From Pleurocapsaceae cyanobacterium CSU_1_1 (GTDB lineage Bacteria; Cyanobacteriota; Cyanobacteriia; Cyanobacteriales; Xenococcaceae), in assembly GCA_012034765.1 (NCBI GenBank), contig JAAUOU010000040.1:1-38541 (forward strand): a stretch of 38,541 bases of DNA, read 5' to 3'. The position numbers and the translations under genes are program-made. The notes under the pieces are model-generated. The model ran no database searches, was not told the DNA's origin, and saw only the letters and a list, made by a program, of their open reading frames with translations. This document shows, one piece after another, positions 1 through 8,214 of the stretch. Each line of letters opens with the position of its first letter. Position 1 is the first letter of the stretch.

Positions 1-347
1 TAAAATCAAACTTTAACAATTATTTTTATTAGAGTTATTTTATCTGAGTTAAAGCTTCCCTGAGACATAGCGATCGCCAAGTCTTCTGTAATTTTGTGTA
101 TTACATTTAGACGTGCGTAATGGGAATACTACCGTTCGGCTGACGCTCACGGCGAAGCCTACTACCTACGAACAGTTAACTAGACTTGTCCTAATTTAAC
201 TTTGTACGGCTATACAATCCAGCTTAGAACCAAATAAAGGTTAAATCAATCTATTCTTTGCTCGCACTTTGATCTAAATCTTAGATGTGTATTGGGTGCT
301 GTACACAAGATACTATACTAAGTCTAGGCAAATATTTAAATTAATTT
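1..347. other. Intergenic region upstream of chlM
   Basis: No convincing gene is visible. Around 129-165 there is a GC-rich short repeat with GTTCGGCTGACGCTCACGG and GCGAAGCC, related in style to other short dispersed repeats of this window (near 3969, 11970 and 16280). A weak sigma70-like promoter for chlM lies near its end. Confidence 0.5.
292..319 (+). promoter_or_regulatory. Possible chlM promoter
   Basis: TTGGGT (292-297) and TATACT (314-319) are separated by 16 bases and lie about 30 bases before the chlM start. The -10 box is fair and the -35 box is weak; this is pattern matching only. Confidence 0.3.
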
Positions 348-1064
348 ATGAAAGCGGCAGATAAAATCAACGATAAGGCAGTTGTTAAAGATTATTTTAA
401 TCAGCAAGGTTTTGATCGCTGGCGCAGAATTTACGGCGAAACCGATGATGTCAACAAGGTACAGAAAAAAATTCGCGAAGGTCATCAGCAAACTATCGAT
501 ACTGTGGTGGGTTGGTTAAAAAATGATGGTAATTTAGCAGATCTGGCAATTTGTGATGCGGGGTGTGGTGTTGGTAGTTTGAGTATTCCCCTGGCTGAGG
601 CAGGAGCAAAGGTGTCGGCGAGTGATATTTCCGCCAAAATGGTGGGGGAAGCCAAAGAAAAAGCCGAATCTACCTTAGAAGATACTAGTAAGGTATCTTT
701 TAGCGTCAAGGATTTAGAAGCATTAACAGGCAAGTACGATACGGTAATTTGTTTGGATGTGCTGATTCATTACCCCACCGAAGATGCAGCCAAGATGATT
801 GCTCACTTGGCATCTTTAGCGGAATCTCGCGTAATCTTGAGTTTTGCACCGAAAACTTGCTTGTTGTTTGTCTTGAAAAAGATCGGCGAATTTTTTCCTG
901 GTCCTTCTAAAACTACTAGAGCTTATCAACACAAGGAGAAAGATATTATTGCTGTGCTTAAAGAAAATGGCTTCGAGATTAAGCGTACAGGGATGACTAG
1001 CGTGAGTTTTTATTATTCCCGAATACTAGAAGCGGTTAGGATAGACAGCAATGTAGAGACGTAG
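348..1064 (+). CDS. chlM: Magnesium-protoporphyrin IX O-methyltransferase
   Basis: This SAM-dependent enzyme methylates the C13 propionate of Mg-protoporphyrin IX, the step after Mg-chelatase in chlorophyll synthesis. The 238-aa length is usual for the family. Motif I of the Rossmann methyltransferase fold is seen as DAGCGVGSLSIPLAE (about residues 69-83), followed by the acidic SASDIS loop and the ICLDVLIHYP stretch. The N-terminal KDYFNQQGFDRWRRIYGE is typical of ChlM/BchM. It is not in an obvious operon; a GNAT gene follows 44 bases downstream. The last residues (NVET) and the stop codon lie inside a hairpin repeat, so the C-terminus has probably been altered by that repeat. Confidence 0.95.
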   Translation: MKAADKINDKAVVKDYFNQQGFDRWRRIYGETDDVNKVQKKIREGHQQTIDTVVGWLKNDGNLADLAICDAGCGVGSLSIPLAEAGAKVSASDISAKMVGEAKEKAESTLEDTSKVSFSVKDLEALTGKYDTVICLDVLIHYPTEDAAKMIAHLASLAESRVILSFAPKTCLLFVLKKIGEFFPGPSKTTRAYQHKEKDIIAVLKENGFEIKRTGMTSVSFYYSRILEAVRIDSNVET

Positions 1065-1086
1065 CATGCTACGTTTCTACTTTTTA
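1053..1086 (+). terminator. Hairpin terminator/repeat overlapping the chlM stop
   Basis: A 14-bp stem (GTAGAGACGTAGCA paired with TGCTACGTTTCTAC, one G-T wobble) is followed by TTTTT. The chlM stop codon TAG at 1062-1064 lies within the left arm. It looks like a dispersed cyanobacterial palindrome used as an intrinsic terminator. Confidence 0.65.
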
Positions 1087-1108
1087 ATCAATTATTCAAT
1101 TATTTAAA

Positions 1109-1633
1109 TTGATGATGAGAATTAAAAAATTAATCAAACATGATGCTGACCATTATCGAAATATCAGATTAGAAGCTTTATCTAATAATCCAGATTCCTT
1201 TGGCACAATGTATGCTGAAGAAGCAATTATGACGATAGATAAATTTAGGGAGAAAATACCAGCAGATAATAACAATTTTATCTTGGGGTGTTATAGGGAT
1301 GAAGATTTAATTGGAATTGCCGCATTTCATCAAGAATCAAGGATAAAACTCAGGCATAAAGCATATATTCGCTCCATGTATGTTAAACCAGAATGTCGAA
1401 AAAAAGGTATTGGAAAATTGTTGCTAAATGAATTAATTGAAAGAGCTAAGGCTATTCAGGAGATAGAAATATTATTACTTGATGTGATTACAAATAACCT
1501 CCCAGCAAAACAACTTTATCTATCGTTTGGGTTTCAAATGTTTGGAATAGAGAAAATGGCATATAAGTTGAATCATCAATATTTTGATTTGGAATCTATG
1601 TCTTTACTGATTAAATCTAAGAATGCCCAATAG
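1109..1633 (+). CDS. GNAT-family N-acetyltransferase
   Basis: A 174-aa protein of the GNAT fold, expected to transfer an acetyl group from acetyl-CoA to an amine; the substrate cannot be told. The acetyl-CoA loop is seen as SMYVKPECRKKGIGKLLLNE (about residues 88-107), matching the V-x-P-x-x-R-x-x-G-[IV]-G pattern, and the C-terminal motif B region has NLPAKQLYLSFGF. The gene starts ATGATGATG, so the exact start is uncertain by one or two codons. Codon use is more AT-rich than in chlM, which may mean recent arrival. Confidence 0.85.
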   Translation: MMMRIKKLIKHDADHYRNIRLEALSNNPDSFGTMYAEEAIMTIDKFREKIPADNNNFILGCYRDEDLIGIAAFHQESRIKLRHKAYIRSMYVKPECRKKGIGKLLLNELIERAKAIQEIEILLLDVITNNLPAKQLYLSFGFQMFGIEKMAYKLNHQYFDLESMSLLIKSKNAQ

Positions 1634-1702
1634 AGATTATCTTATTTTTTAGCGTGGGTAATTATAATTGTCATAATTGTCACTAAAATAAACCTGGGAA
1701 AA

Positions 1703-1861
1703 ATGATTATTTTGATGATAAGTATAAGAGAGAAAAAGCTGAAGGAACTTCAAGCTAAAATAGCTGTTGGTACAGAACAACTTGCCAACGGACAGTTAAC
1801 TGATGGCGAACAAGTTTTTGCTCGCTTACAAGAGAAGATTAATCGCGTAAAAGAAAGTTAA
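1703..1861 (+). pseudogene. ParD-like antitoxin C-terminal fragment
   Basis: A 52-codon frame contains KLKELQAKIAVGTEQLANG followed by LTDGEQVFARLQEKI. This resembles the toxin-binding C-terminal half of cyanobacterial ParD/CopG-type antitoxins (pattern L-x-x-x-I-x-x-G-x-x-Q-x-x-x-G-x-x-x-D-G-E-x-V-F). The ribbon-helix-helix N-terminus is missing and no ParE/RelE toxin follows; the next gene is a helicase 25 bases on. It may be a remnant of a toxin-antitoxin locus or a short orphan antitoxin. The assignment is by remembered family pattern. Confidence 0.5.
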
Positions 1862-1886
1862 ATGCTTCTCTCAAATCATGGGTTAA

Positions 1887-4307
1887 ATGACTAATTCAAA
1901 CAAATTTATTGCCACAGAATTATTTGATAGCAAGGGGGAAGCAGGAGAGAAACTAGTCTGGGATAGTGTTCAAAGAGGTTTTGAGTTTAGAGAATGTATT
2001 GCTTATTGGCGTTATCCTATTTTTATTCAGGGTGAATTTAGAAAAGAGCCTGATATTTTAATTGCGGATTATCAGCTAGGATTAATTGTTATTGAAGTTA
2101 AAGCAATCAGGATTGAGCAGTTAGTTAACATTCAAGGTCATCGCTGGCAATATCAGAATTTTTATACAGATTCTGGTAATCCTTATCAACAAGCGGAAAG
2201 ACAGTTATATGCCTTATTAGAATATAGCGATCGCGAACCTTTATTAAAACGTCAGGTTGATGCTAGGGCGATGGTAGCACTGCCTTATATTACTCAAGTT
2301 CAGTGGCAAGAGCAAGGTTGGGCAAATTTGCCGAATTCGCCTCCTATTTTATTTCAAGAACAACTAATCAATCCTGATGTCATTGTTCAGGCGATCGCTG
2401 ATACTCATCCTTTAGTTATCGGCGCAGATCTCACTTCGACTCAGTGGCAATTGTTACTAGCTGTATTGGGCGGTACTGCTCTTTATACCCCTGAACATCA
2501 ACAGCTTAAATGTTATGGTTTAAATAAACGTAAAATTATTCAACAGGTGCGATCGCGTTTAAATCAGTTGGATGTGCAACAGGAAGCGATCGCTAAACAA
2601 ATTCCTCCAGGAATGCAGCGGATTAGAGGGGCGGCAGGTTCGGGTAAAACCGTTGCACTGTGTCAGAAAGCAGCATTAATGGCGGTTAAATATCCTGAGT
2701 GGCAAATTGCCCTAGTGTTCTTTTCTCGCAGTCTCTATGACTCGATAACTCAGCAGGTAGATCGCTGGATACGCTACTTTACCCAGGATCGAATGAGCTA
2801 CAATCCCGAAAATTCTGGACTAAAAATTCTTCATGCTTGGGGAAGCAAGCAACAGCCTGGCTTTTATGGCACGATCTGTAAAGCAACAGGCAGTATGCCT
2901 TTATCTGTCCCTTTTACCCTCAGTAGTCAACCAAACGAAGCCTTAGCGGAAGCTTGTTTACAGCTATTAGAAAACCGCATTATTCCTCAGCTATATGATG
3001 CTGTGTTGATTGATGAAGCACAAGACTTAATGGCTGATAATTGGCATTATCAGCATAAACAGCCTTTCTATTGGCTAGCTTATCAATCTCTGCGCCCCGT
3101 AGATCCTGTCTCGCCTCAGCAGAGAAGACTAATCTGGGCTTATGACGAATTGCAAAGTTTGGGGAGTTTAAAGTTACCCGAACCCGTTGAGCTATTTGGC
3201 GAAGAGTTGGGACATTTAGTTACAGGACAATATAACCAACAGATTAATAAGACAGAAATTATCTCTCGTAGTTATCGTACACCCCAACAGATAATGATCG
3301 TGGCTCAAGCGATCGCTCTAGGATTACTCAGAAAAAACGGTTTGCTTACGGGTTCAATCTATCCAGAAGAGTGGGCTGCTTTGGGGTACAAAATCACGGG
3401 AGAATGGCAGTTAGGCAATCAGATTACTCTCACCAGAGAGTCTAATTCACCCAATATAATTAGTGAACTGTGGCAGGGAGAAATGATTTGCTTTGAGCGC
3501 TTTGCTTCTCGACAACAAGAATTAACTGTCTTAACTCAAAAACTTCAGCAAAATATAATTGAGGAGCAACTTAAGCAAGATCGCGAAATACTAATTATCG
3601 TCTTGGGTTCAGCTTATGAAGCTAACACTTTACTCAAACATACTGCCACTTTTTTAATCAACCAGGGCATCAATATTTATCTTCCCAGTCAACGCACTTA
3701 TAACTGTATCGATCCTGCCCAACAAGATAACCCCAATCAATTTTGGTATCAAGGGGCAATTACTGTTTCCACAATTCACCGCGCCAAAGGACAAGAAGCA
3801 GATTTAGTCTATTTAGTGGGTTTAGATCGTATCGCCGAATTAGATAATATATCTCTGCGTCATCAGCTTTTTACTGCCTTGACTCGTACTAGAGCCTGGG
3901 TAAATATTAGCGGAGTGGGAGATTATGCCCTCTACCAAGAATTAACTGAACTAATAGCTAGTGGCGATTGCGGAGCTAGCCGAAGGCATCGCTTTACTTT
4001 TACCGTAACAAGCTTACCCCAAAGAGAATTGAGAATTAGCGATCGCGCCAGTCTGATTCAAGGCTATGCTCTCGGCAGGAGAAACTTTCGTCACGCCAAT
4101 CTACGCCACGCCGATTTATCACAGATGCACCTAGCAAATATTAATCTGATTGATGCCGACTTGAGCCACGCCAATCTAGCAGGAACAAATTTGACTAACG
4201 CTAAACTGATCGCTGCTAATTTGAGTCATGCTAATTTGAGTCATGCTAATTTAACTAACGCTAAACTTATGGGGGCAAATTTGAATCACGCTGATTTAAC
4301 GCAGTAA
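1887..4307 (+). CDS. NERD nuclease-like domain + UvrD-type helicase + pentapeptide repeats
   Basis: An 806-aa fusion. Residues about 10-115 form a NERD (PD-(D/E)xK-like) domain: KGEAGEK, EPDILIAD and IVIEVKA supply the acidic and lysine positions. Next is an SF1 helicase: Walker A RGAAGSGKTVALC (about residue 248), Walker B AVLIDEAQDL (about 372), motif IV-like SRSYRTPQQ, motif V TVSTIHRAKGQEADLVYLVG and motif VI FTALTRTRAW. The last ~75 residues are about 14 A(N/D)L-type pentapeptide repeats, as in the gyrase-binding DNA mimics Qnr/MfpA, though no target is shown here. NERD-helicase proteins are known and poorly characterised; a role in DNA repair or anti-phage defence is inference. An in-frame 7-codon insert (3969-3989) lies between helicase and repeats. 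Confidence 0.85.
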   Translation: MTNSNKFIATELFDSKGEAGEKLVWDSVQRGFEFRECIAYWRYPIFIQGEFRKEPDILIADYQLGLIVIEVKAIRIEQLVNIQGHRWQYQNFYTDSGNPYQQAERQLYALLEYSDREPLLKRQVDARAMVALPYITQVQWQEQGWANLPNSPPILFQEQLINPDVIVQAIADTHPLVIGADLTSTQWQLLLAVLGGTALYTPEHQQLKCYGLNKRKIIQQVRSRLNQLDVQQEAIAKQIPPGMQRIRGAAGSGKTVALCQKAALMAVKYPEWQIALVFFSRSLYDSITQQVDRWIRYFTQDRMSYNPENSGLKILHAWGSKQQPGFYGTICKATGSMPLSVPFTLSSQPNEALAEACLQLLENRIIPQLYDAVLIDEAQDLMADNWHYQHKQPFYWLAYQSLRPVDPVSPQQRRLIWAYDELQSLGSLKLPEPVELFGEELGHLVTGQYNQQINKTEIISRSYRTPQQIMIVAQAIALGLLRKNGLLTGSIYPEEWAALGYKITGEWQLGNQITLTRESNSPNIISELWQGEMICFERFASRQQELTVLTQKLQQNIIEEQLKQDREILIIVLGSAYEANTLLKHTATFLINQGINIYLPSQRTYNCIDPAQQDNPNQFWYQGAITVSTIHRAKGQEADLVYLVGLDRIAELDNISLRHQLFTALTRTRAWVNISGVGDYALYQELTELIASGDCGASRRHRFTFTVTSLPQRELRISDRASLIQGYALGRRNFRHANLRHADLSQMHLANINLIDADLSHANLAGTNLTNAKLIAANLSHANLSHANLTNAKLMGANLNHADLTQ
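3969..3989. repeat. 21-bp in-frame insert splitting a HIP1 site
   Basis: The text reads GCGAT, then 21 bases containing AGCCGAAGG and ending in AT, then CGC. Removing the 21 bases restores the HIP1 octamer GCGATCGC and the reading frame. It adds seven residues (CGASRRH) to the helicase fusion. A similar case lies at 16276-16299. Confidence 0.45.
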
Positions 4308-4354
4308 GCAGTAATATTGCAAGACTACTGATTACTTATTAAGACATCTTTTAT

Positions 4355-4378
4355 TCTGAGCCTAACTCAGGTTATAAT
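4355..4378 (+). promoter_or_regulatory. Possible rplI promoter (-10 TATAAT)
   Basis: A perfect TATAAT lies at 4373-4378, about 70 bases before rplI. The matching -35 region (TTCTGA, near 4354) is weak. The strict -10 and the position before a ribosomal gene are the only support. Confidence 0.4.
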
Positions 4379-4448
4379 GAGAAACTTTGAGGTGCAGACA
4401 AAATCGCCACATCAAAATAAGTAATCGATATAGGATTTAAGTAGAATA

Positions 4449-4907
4449 ATGGCAAAGCGCGTATCCGTAGTTTTAAATCAAAGCGTTAGTAAATTGGGCA
4501 ACGATGGAGATTTAGTCGATGTTGCTCCTGGTTTTGCTCGTAATTATCTAATTCCCCAAGGTTTAGCCAGCATTGCAACTAAAGGAATTATCCAGCAGGT
4601 TGAAGTCAGAAGAGAGAAAGAAAGACAAATCAAACTAGCAGAAAAACAGGCAGCCGAAAACAAAAAAGTTGCTTTCAAAACTATTGGTAAATTGACTATT
4701 CGCAAGCAGGTTGGAGAAGAAAATGCCATTTTTGGTACTGTCACTACCCAAGAAATTGCGGATGTGATCAAAGAACAAGCGGGAATTGAAGTTGATCGTC
4801 GGGGAATTGAAGTTCCTGATGTTAGCACTACTGGAAACTATCAAGCAGAAGTTAAACTACATCCCGAAGTTATCGCTACAGTTGATTTCCAAGTAATTCC
4901 TTTGTAG
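4449..4907 (+). CDS. rplI: 50S ribosomal protein L9
   Basis: This 152-aa protein binds 23S rRNA in the large ribosomal subunit. The N-terminal lobe carries the family signature (KLGNDGDLVDVAPGFARNYLIPQGLA, residues ~16-41), followed by the long charged connecting helix (EVRREKERQIKLAEKQAAE) and the C-terminal lobe. Length and both lobes are normal. It stands alone, with its own probable promoter upstream and a strong hairpin downstream. Confidence 0.98.
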   Translation: MAKRVSVVLNQSVSKLGNDGDLVDVAPGFARNYLIPQGLASIATKGIIQQVEVRREKERQIKLAEKQAAENKKVAFKTIGKLTIRKQVGEENAIFGTVTTQEIADVIKEQAGIEVDRRGIEVPDVSTTGNYQAEVKLHPEVIATVDFQVIPL

Positions 4908-4934
4908 AAATTTTTGTAGAAACTGCAAACTAAC

Positions 4935-4990
4935 AACTGGGGATTGAGAAGTATCTGAAGTATTTCTTATCTCGATCCCCAGTTTTATTT
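4935..4990 (+). terminator. Hairpin terminator between rplI and the mysD-like gene
   Basis: AACTGGGGAT at 4935-4944 pairs with ATCCCCAGTT at 4975-4984; the stem extends inward through a GAGA/TCTC segment and TTATTT follows. It lies 28 bases after rplI, between convergent genes, and could serve both. Confidence 0.75.
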
Positions 4991-5043
4991 GCTAAAAATT
5001 ATGTGTAATTAGCGATCTATCTGACATTCCGCAGATGGAGTTG

Positions 5044-6069
5044 TCATACCGCCAAAACACTTTCCAACATGCTCCGAAAAAATGTATTGAGAGGAATACC
5101 AGATGCTTTAGTCATCGCCGACAATACACTAGTTTTAGCAAAGGAACAATATAGCCCCGCCTCTAAAAACCAAGGCTGTCCATCCGAACCAATCCGAAAA
5201 TCGAATAAACTGTAATGGCGGCAACCTAAAGCCAGGTGAGATTTCTTAGCCATTTCCCAAACCTTATCTGTAATTGGATCGCTGGCATCAACTATCCAAG
5301 ACTTGGTAATGTCCTTGGCTGCAAAGCCCAAGTCGCCATCATTATTTTGTGTGAGCTTATCTACATAGCTGCGAATTGGTCGTATATCAGGATCTAAAGC
5401 ATATTCTTCCAGTGGCAAACAGATCAGTTGACCAGCTTGAACGATCACCCCACAGCGGACTTCTCTACCCAGCTCAATGAATGTTTCGACTAGCACTTCA
5501 TCGTTATGATTTAAGGCTGTTTGGAAGGCTTGGTTGTATTCCTGCATATTTTTTACTAAAGCCACACCGATCGAATTATCACCATTCATGGGCTTAATTA
5601 CTAGAGGGAATTCAATTGAAGGAAGCCCTCCGACGCGGAGAACTTCACCAGCTGGCACGACTACCCCCGCAGCGGCTACGACAGCTTTAGTCTTCGCTTT
5701 GTCCGAAACCAGGGTCATTAAATCGGCGGTGTTACCTACGTAAGGAATTTTTAGCAGATCGAATAAAGCTCGGTATTGGGTCATCCCAGGGACACAAAAC
5801 ATTTGAGGCACCATTATATCAATCTGGAGCTTTTCCAGTACGAGTAATGCTGCTGTCAGAGATAGGGATGGGGCGGAGGCAATCGATTCAGCACTTAAAT
5901 CGGACGGAAAACGCCATTGTTGATTGGGTGAGATGTAAGCAATGTGAAATTCGTATAGTGCTGGATCAGCGGTGTTCTCCAGACAATCTTGGGCATAGAG
6001 ACGTGACAAATCACAGTAAAAATCATTGACTGCTGAACCCACTAAATGTAGAACCCGTAATATTTTCAT
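5044..6069 (-). CDS. mysD: D-Ala-D-Ala ligase-like ATP-grasp enzyme, MysD type
   Basis: A 341-aa ATP-grasp ligase. FPLVIKPMNGDNSIGVAL (~154-171) is the ATP-binding strand and loop, VLVETFIELGREVRCGVIV follows, and DFRIGSDGQPWFLEAGLYC near residue 296 supplies the Mg-ATP acidic residues. The N-terminus (HLVGSAVNDFYCDLSRLYAQ) and PQMFCVPGMTQYRALFDLL match my memory of MysD, which joins an amino acid to mycosporine-glycine to make UV-absorbing shinorine-type compounds. The essential Ddl of peptidoglycan synthesis differs in these parts. No mysA, mysB or mysC lies in the window, so either this is an orphan or the rest are elsewhere. Symbol by recognition only. Confidence 0.72.
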   Translation of the reverse strand: MKILRVLHLVGSAVNDFYCDLSRLYAQDCLENTADPALYEFHIAYISPNQQWRFPSDLSAESIASAPSLSLTAALLVLEKLQIDIMVPQMFCVPGMTQYRALFDLLKIPYVGNTADLMTLVSDKAKTKAVVAAAGVVVPAGEVLRVGGLPSIEFPLVIKPMNGDNSIGVALVKNMQEYNQAFQTALNHNDEVLVETFIELGREVRCGVIVQAGQLICLPLEEYALDPDIRPIRSYVDKLTQNNDGDLGFAAKDITKSWIVDASDPITDKVWEMAKKSHLALGCRHYSLFDFRIGSDGQPWFLEAGLYCSFAKTSVLSAMTKASGIPLNTFFRSMLESVLAV

Positions 6070-6178
6070 GGCTAATTTCCTCCGACTTCTACCAGCTTGC
6101 CAATATTGAAATCAATCCGAATCCACTTTTTGGGGTGACGTAAATTTCCTAGTAACAGTAAGGCTAGAGCCTCGGTAT

Positions 6179-6200
6179 CAATGACTTTCAAAAGTCATTG
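6179..6200. promoter_or_regulatory. Palindrome CAATGACTTT-CA-AAAGTCATTG
   Basis: A perfect 10-bp inverted repeat with a 2-base spacer, 110 bases before the mysD-like start. The symmetry and tight spacing suit a dimeric regulator, but no known operator is matched. Confidence 0.35.
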
Positions 6201-6227
6201 ATTACTGCGCCACAAAATGACGAAGCC

Positions 6228-6250
6228 TTTTTTGACCGTTGGTCAAAAAA
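6228..6250. promoter_or_regulatory. Palindrome TTTTTTGACC-GTT-GGTCAAAAAA
   Basis: A perfect 10-bp inverted repeat with a 3-base loop, 27 bases from the previous palindrome. It could be an operator or a weak terminator for the peptidase gene; it has no clean U-tract outside the stem on either strand. Confidence 0.35.
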
Positions 6251-6429
6251 TCGTAAAAGTCTGTTAACGTCAATGCTTGTTAAGCTCTGCTTATTGCACC
6301 CCTTGACATAATTTAACAAATTTCTCATTTTTATTCAACGAGAAGTAGGTTTACCTAGTTAACGCTGTGTGCAACTAAATTAAAAAATGCCATCACATCA
6401 ACTTTCAATTTAATTGCGGAATGTCAGAT

Positions 6430-8004
6430 CTATTGATTACTCTTTGTCCACCAAGCTAATGCATAAGACTGTGCAGGCTCATTGAGCTGATGACGATAAT
6501 AGACGCGGATTTTATAACGTCCCGTAGTGGGGATCGGACAAAAAATATGTTCAATACTGTCTTCAAAACTAGAAGAAGAACAGATATTTCTCATATTGCT
6601 GTCTTCCCCTATTGGTAGCAGATAGACATCTAAGTTATTTAAACCGCGATCGCGAAATGTTTCTCCCAGATCGTATTGCTGATTACGATTAAAATCATTA
6701 AGCATTACCTGGCGATCCCAAACTAAAGTAATTGCAGCATGACTTCCCGCCACTAAAGGTTGTTCTAATTCATATTCTTGATATTGATTCGCCTTCACTG
6801 TTTCATAGTCCCAACCTAAGGGAGCAACAGACTGCTGGGACTGCGCTTCTCCCGCGCTAAACTGTCGATAGGCTCGCCAAGCATTGATTTGTCCTGTTCC
6901 CATCTGAATATCCAAAGGAACGCGGGGATTGACATAGGCATCAGCATCAAACCAAGTCTCATTTTTTTCGCCGACGACGGTACGCTCCATATCCAACAAT
7001 AAACCATCGCCGCGATCGGCAATCTTGTCGGCAGAATTGAGTAACACCGCCTTCATCACCTCATGACGACGAGAATCGAGACTCCAGTTGGCTGATTTAG
7101 AACGTAACTGGCGATCGCCATATTCCTGGAGTAACGCAACAGTCCCAGTAATGTGGGGTGCAGCAAAACTGCTACCACTAACTTTTTCAATTTCGCCTTT
7201 CTGGTTGTATACTGAAATCTGTCCGCCAGGAGCTAATAGACTGATAGCTCTCCTCTCTCCAAAATCTATTTCTTTTTTAATCACACTCCTCCCAATACCG
7301 ACAGGAAAAGCACTAAGGTTAGCAAAGTCAACCTTGCTAAATTGACCGTTTTTGGTCATGGTATAGGCAGTGGTGATCCCGTTAAAATTATCGGTAGGAA
7401 TGGGAATACCTCCCATACCCTGATTTCCCGCAACCACATATAAAACATCATGCTCTCGTGCTGACCAATCGACACAAGATGTTAATAATTCTTTCCCATT
7501 TAATTGTGCATCATCTCGCTCTAAAGATTCGCCAAAACTGAAATTAATTGCTCTGAGATCACCACTATTTTGTAAAGCCACATGCTGAGTTGCCAGACAC
7601 TCTTGAGGTTGCCCAGCTTCGCTTACCGCGCCAATGGCGGAGGAGTACAATCTCGCTTCAGGAGCAACCCCTTTTAATTGCTTGTTTTGAGCAATCATTA
7701 CCTGCGCCACCATACTGGCATGGTCATCAACATTTTTATCGGCAAGAGGACGCTGATTACGATAAAAAACGGCTCTAGGAGAGATTACTTCCAACATGCT
7801 AGCAGCTTTATCTTGACCTAGCTTGACTGGGCGACCTACCTCTACTTGACCAATGCCAATTTTTCGACCCCGCAAATTATAGGGAGGCTGATGTAACCGT
7901 AGCGCGTTAATTCCATTTTGACCGACAGAATTGTTGAGAGCCAAAACAGGAGAAACTAATAAAGATATTCCTGCAAAAACCCAAAATCCAATCTGTTTAC
8001 TCAT
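6430..8004 (-). CDS. Secreted S8 (subtilisin-like) serine peptidase
   Basis: A 524-aa protein with an N-terminal hydrophobic signal segment (residues ~5-24, FWVFAGISLLVSPVLALN), so exported. The catalytic His is in VDDHASMVAQ (~95), the oxyanion Asn in YVVAGNQGMGG (~194) and the nucleophile Ser in GSSFAAPHITG (~278). The usual catalytic Asp position (D-T/S-G) reads GQVEVGRP, a glutamate. The C-terminal ~120 residues look like a beta-rich domain (ITLVWDRQVMLNDFNRNQQYDLGE, PTTGRYKIRVYYRHQ) of the pre-peptidase kind. It stands alone. Activity is likely but depends on whether Glu can replace Asp. Confidence 0.85.
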   Translation of the reverse strand: MSKQIGFWVFAGISLLVSPVLALNNSVGQNGINALRLHQPPYNLRGRKIGIGQVEVGRPVKLGQDKAASMLEVISPRAVFYRNQRPLADKNVDDHASMVAQVMIAQNKQLKGVAPEARLYSSAIGAVSEAGQPQECLATQHVALQNSGDLRAINFSFGESLERDDAQLNGKELLTSCVDWSAREHDVLYVVAGNQGMGGIPIPTDNFNGITTAYTMTKNGQFSKVDFANLSAFPVGIGRSVIKKEIDFGERRAISLLAPGGQISVYNQKGEIEKVSGSSFAAPHITGTVALLQEYGDRQLRSKSANWSLDSRRHEVMKAVLLNSADKIADRGDGLLLDMERTVVGEKNETWFDADAYVNPRVPLDIQMGTGQINAWRAYRQFSAGEAQSQQSVAPLGWDYETVKANQYQEYELEQPLVAGSHAAITLVWDRQVMLNDFNRNQQYDLGETFRDRGLNNLDVYLLPIGEDSNMRNICSSSSFEDSIEHIFCPIPTTGRYKIRVYYRHQLNEPAQSYALAWWTKSNQ

Positions 8005-8214
8005 ATTTATTGTTAATTAATGTCGGATTTCACAACCTTTTGGCGTAATTACCGTAATAAACGTAACGATCTCTTGCCAAAATGGTGTATCTTAAGTTAG
8101 AAGTATGTCAGGTTTTTCCGTAAACTTCAGGTTGACGACAATTAAAAGTCGAACCAGACGGATTTAATCTTTCAATTATTTAATCAACATATCATAGCAG
8201 GCAAGATTGAGCGT

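Larger units (their letters stand above)
6070..6429. other. Intergenic region upstream of mysD-like gene
   Basis: No gene is seen in these 360 bases. They hold two perfect palindromes, listed separately. The S8 peptidase gene ends at the right border and the mysD-like gene starts at the left border, both leftward. Confidence 0.5.

Noticed and set aside
4544-4844. Minus-strand frames inside rplI
   Set aside because: They are antisense shadows of a well-conserved ribosomal gene.
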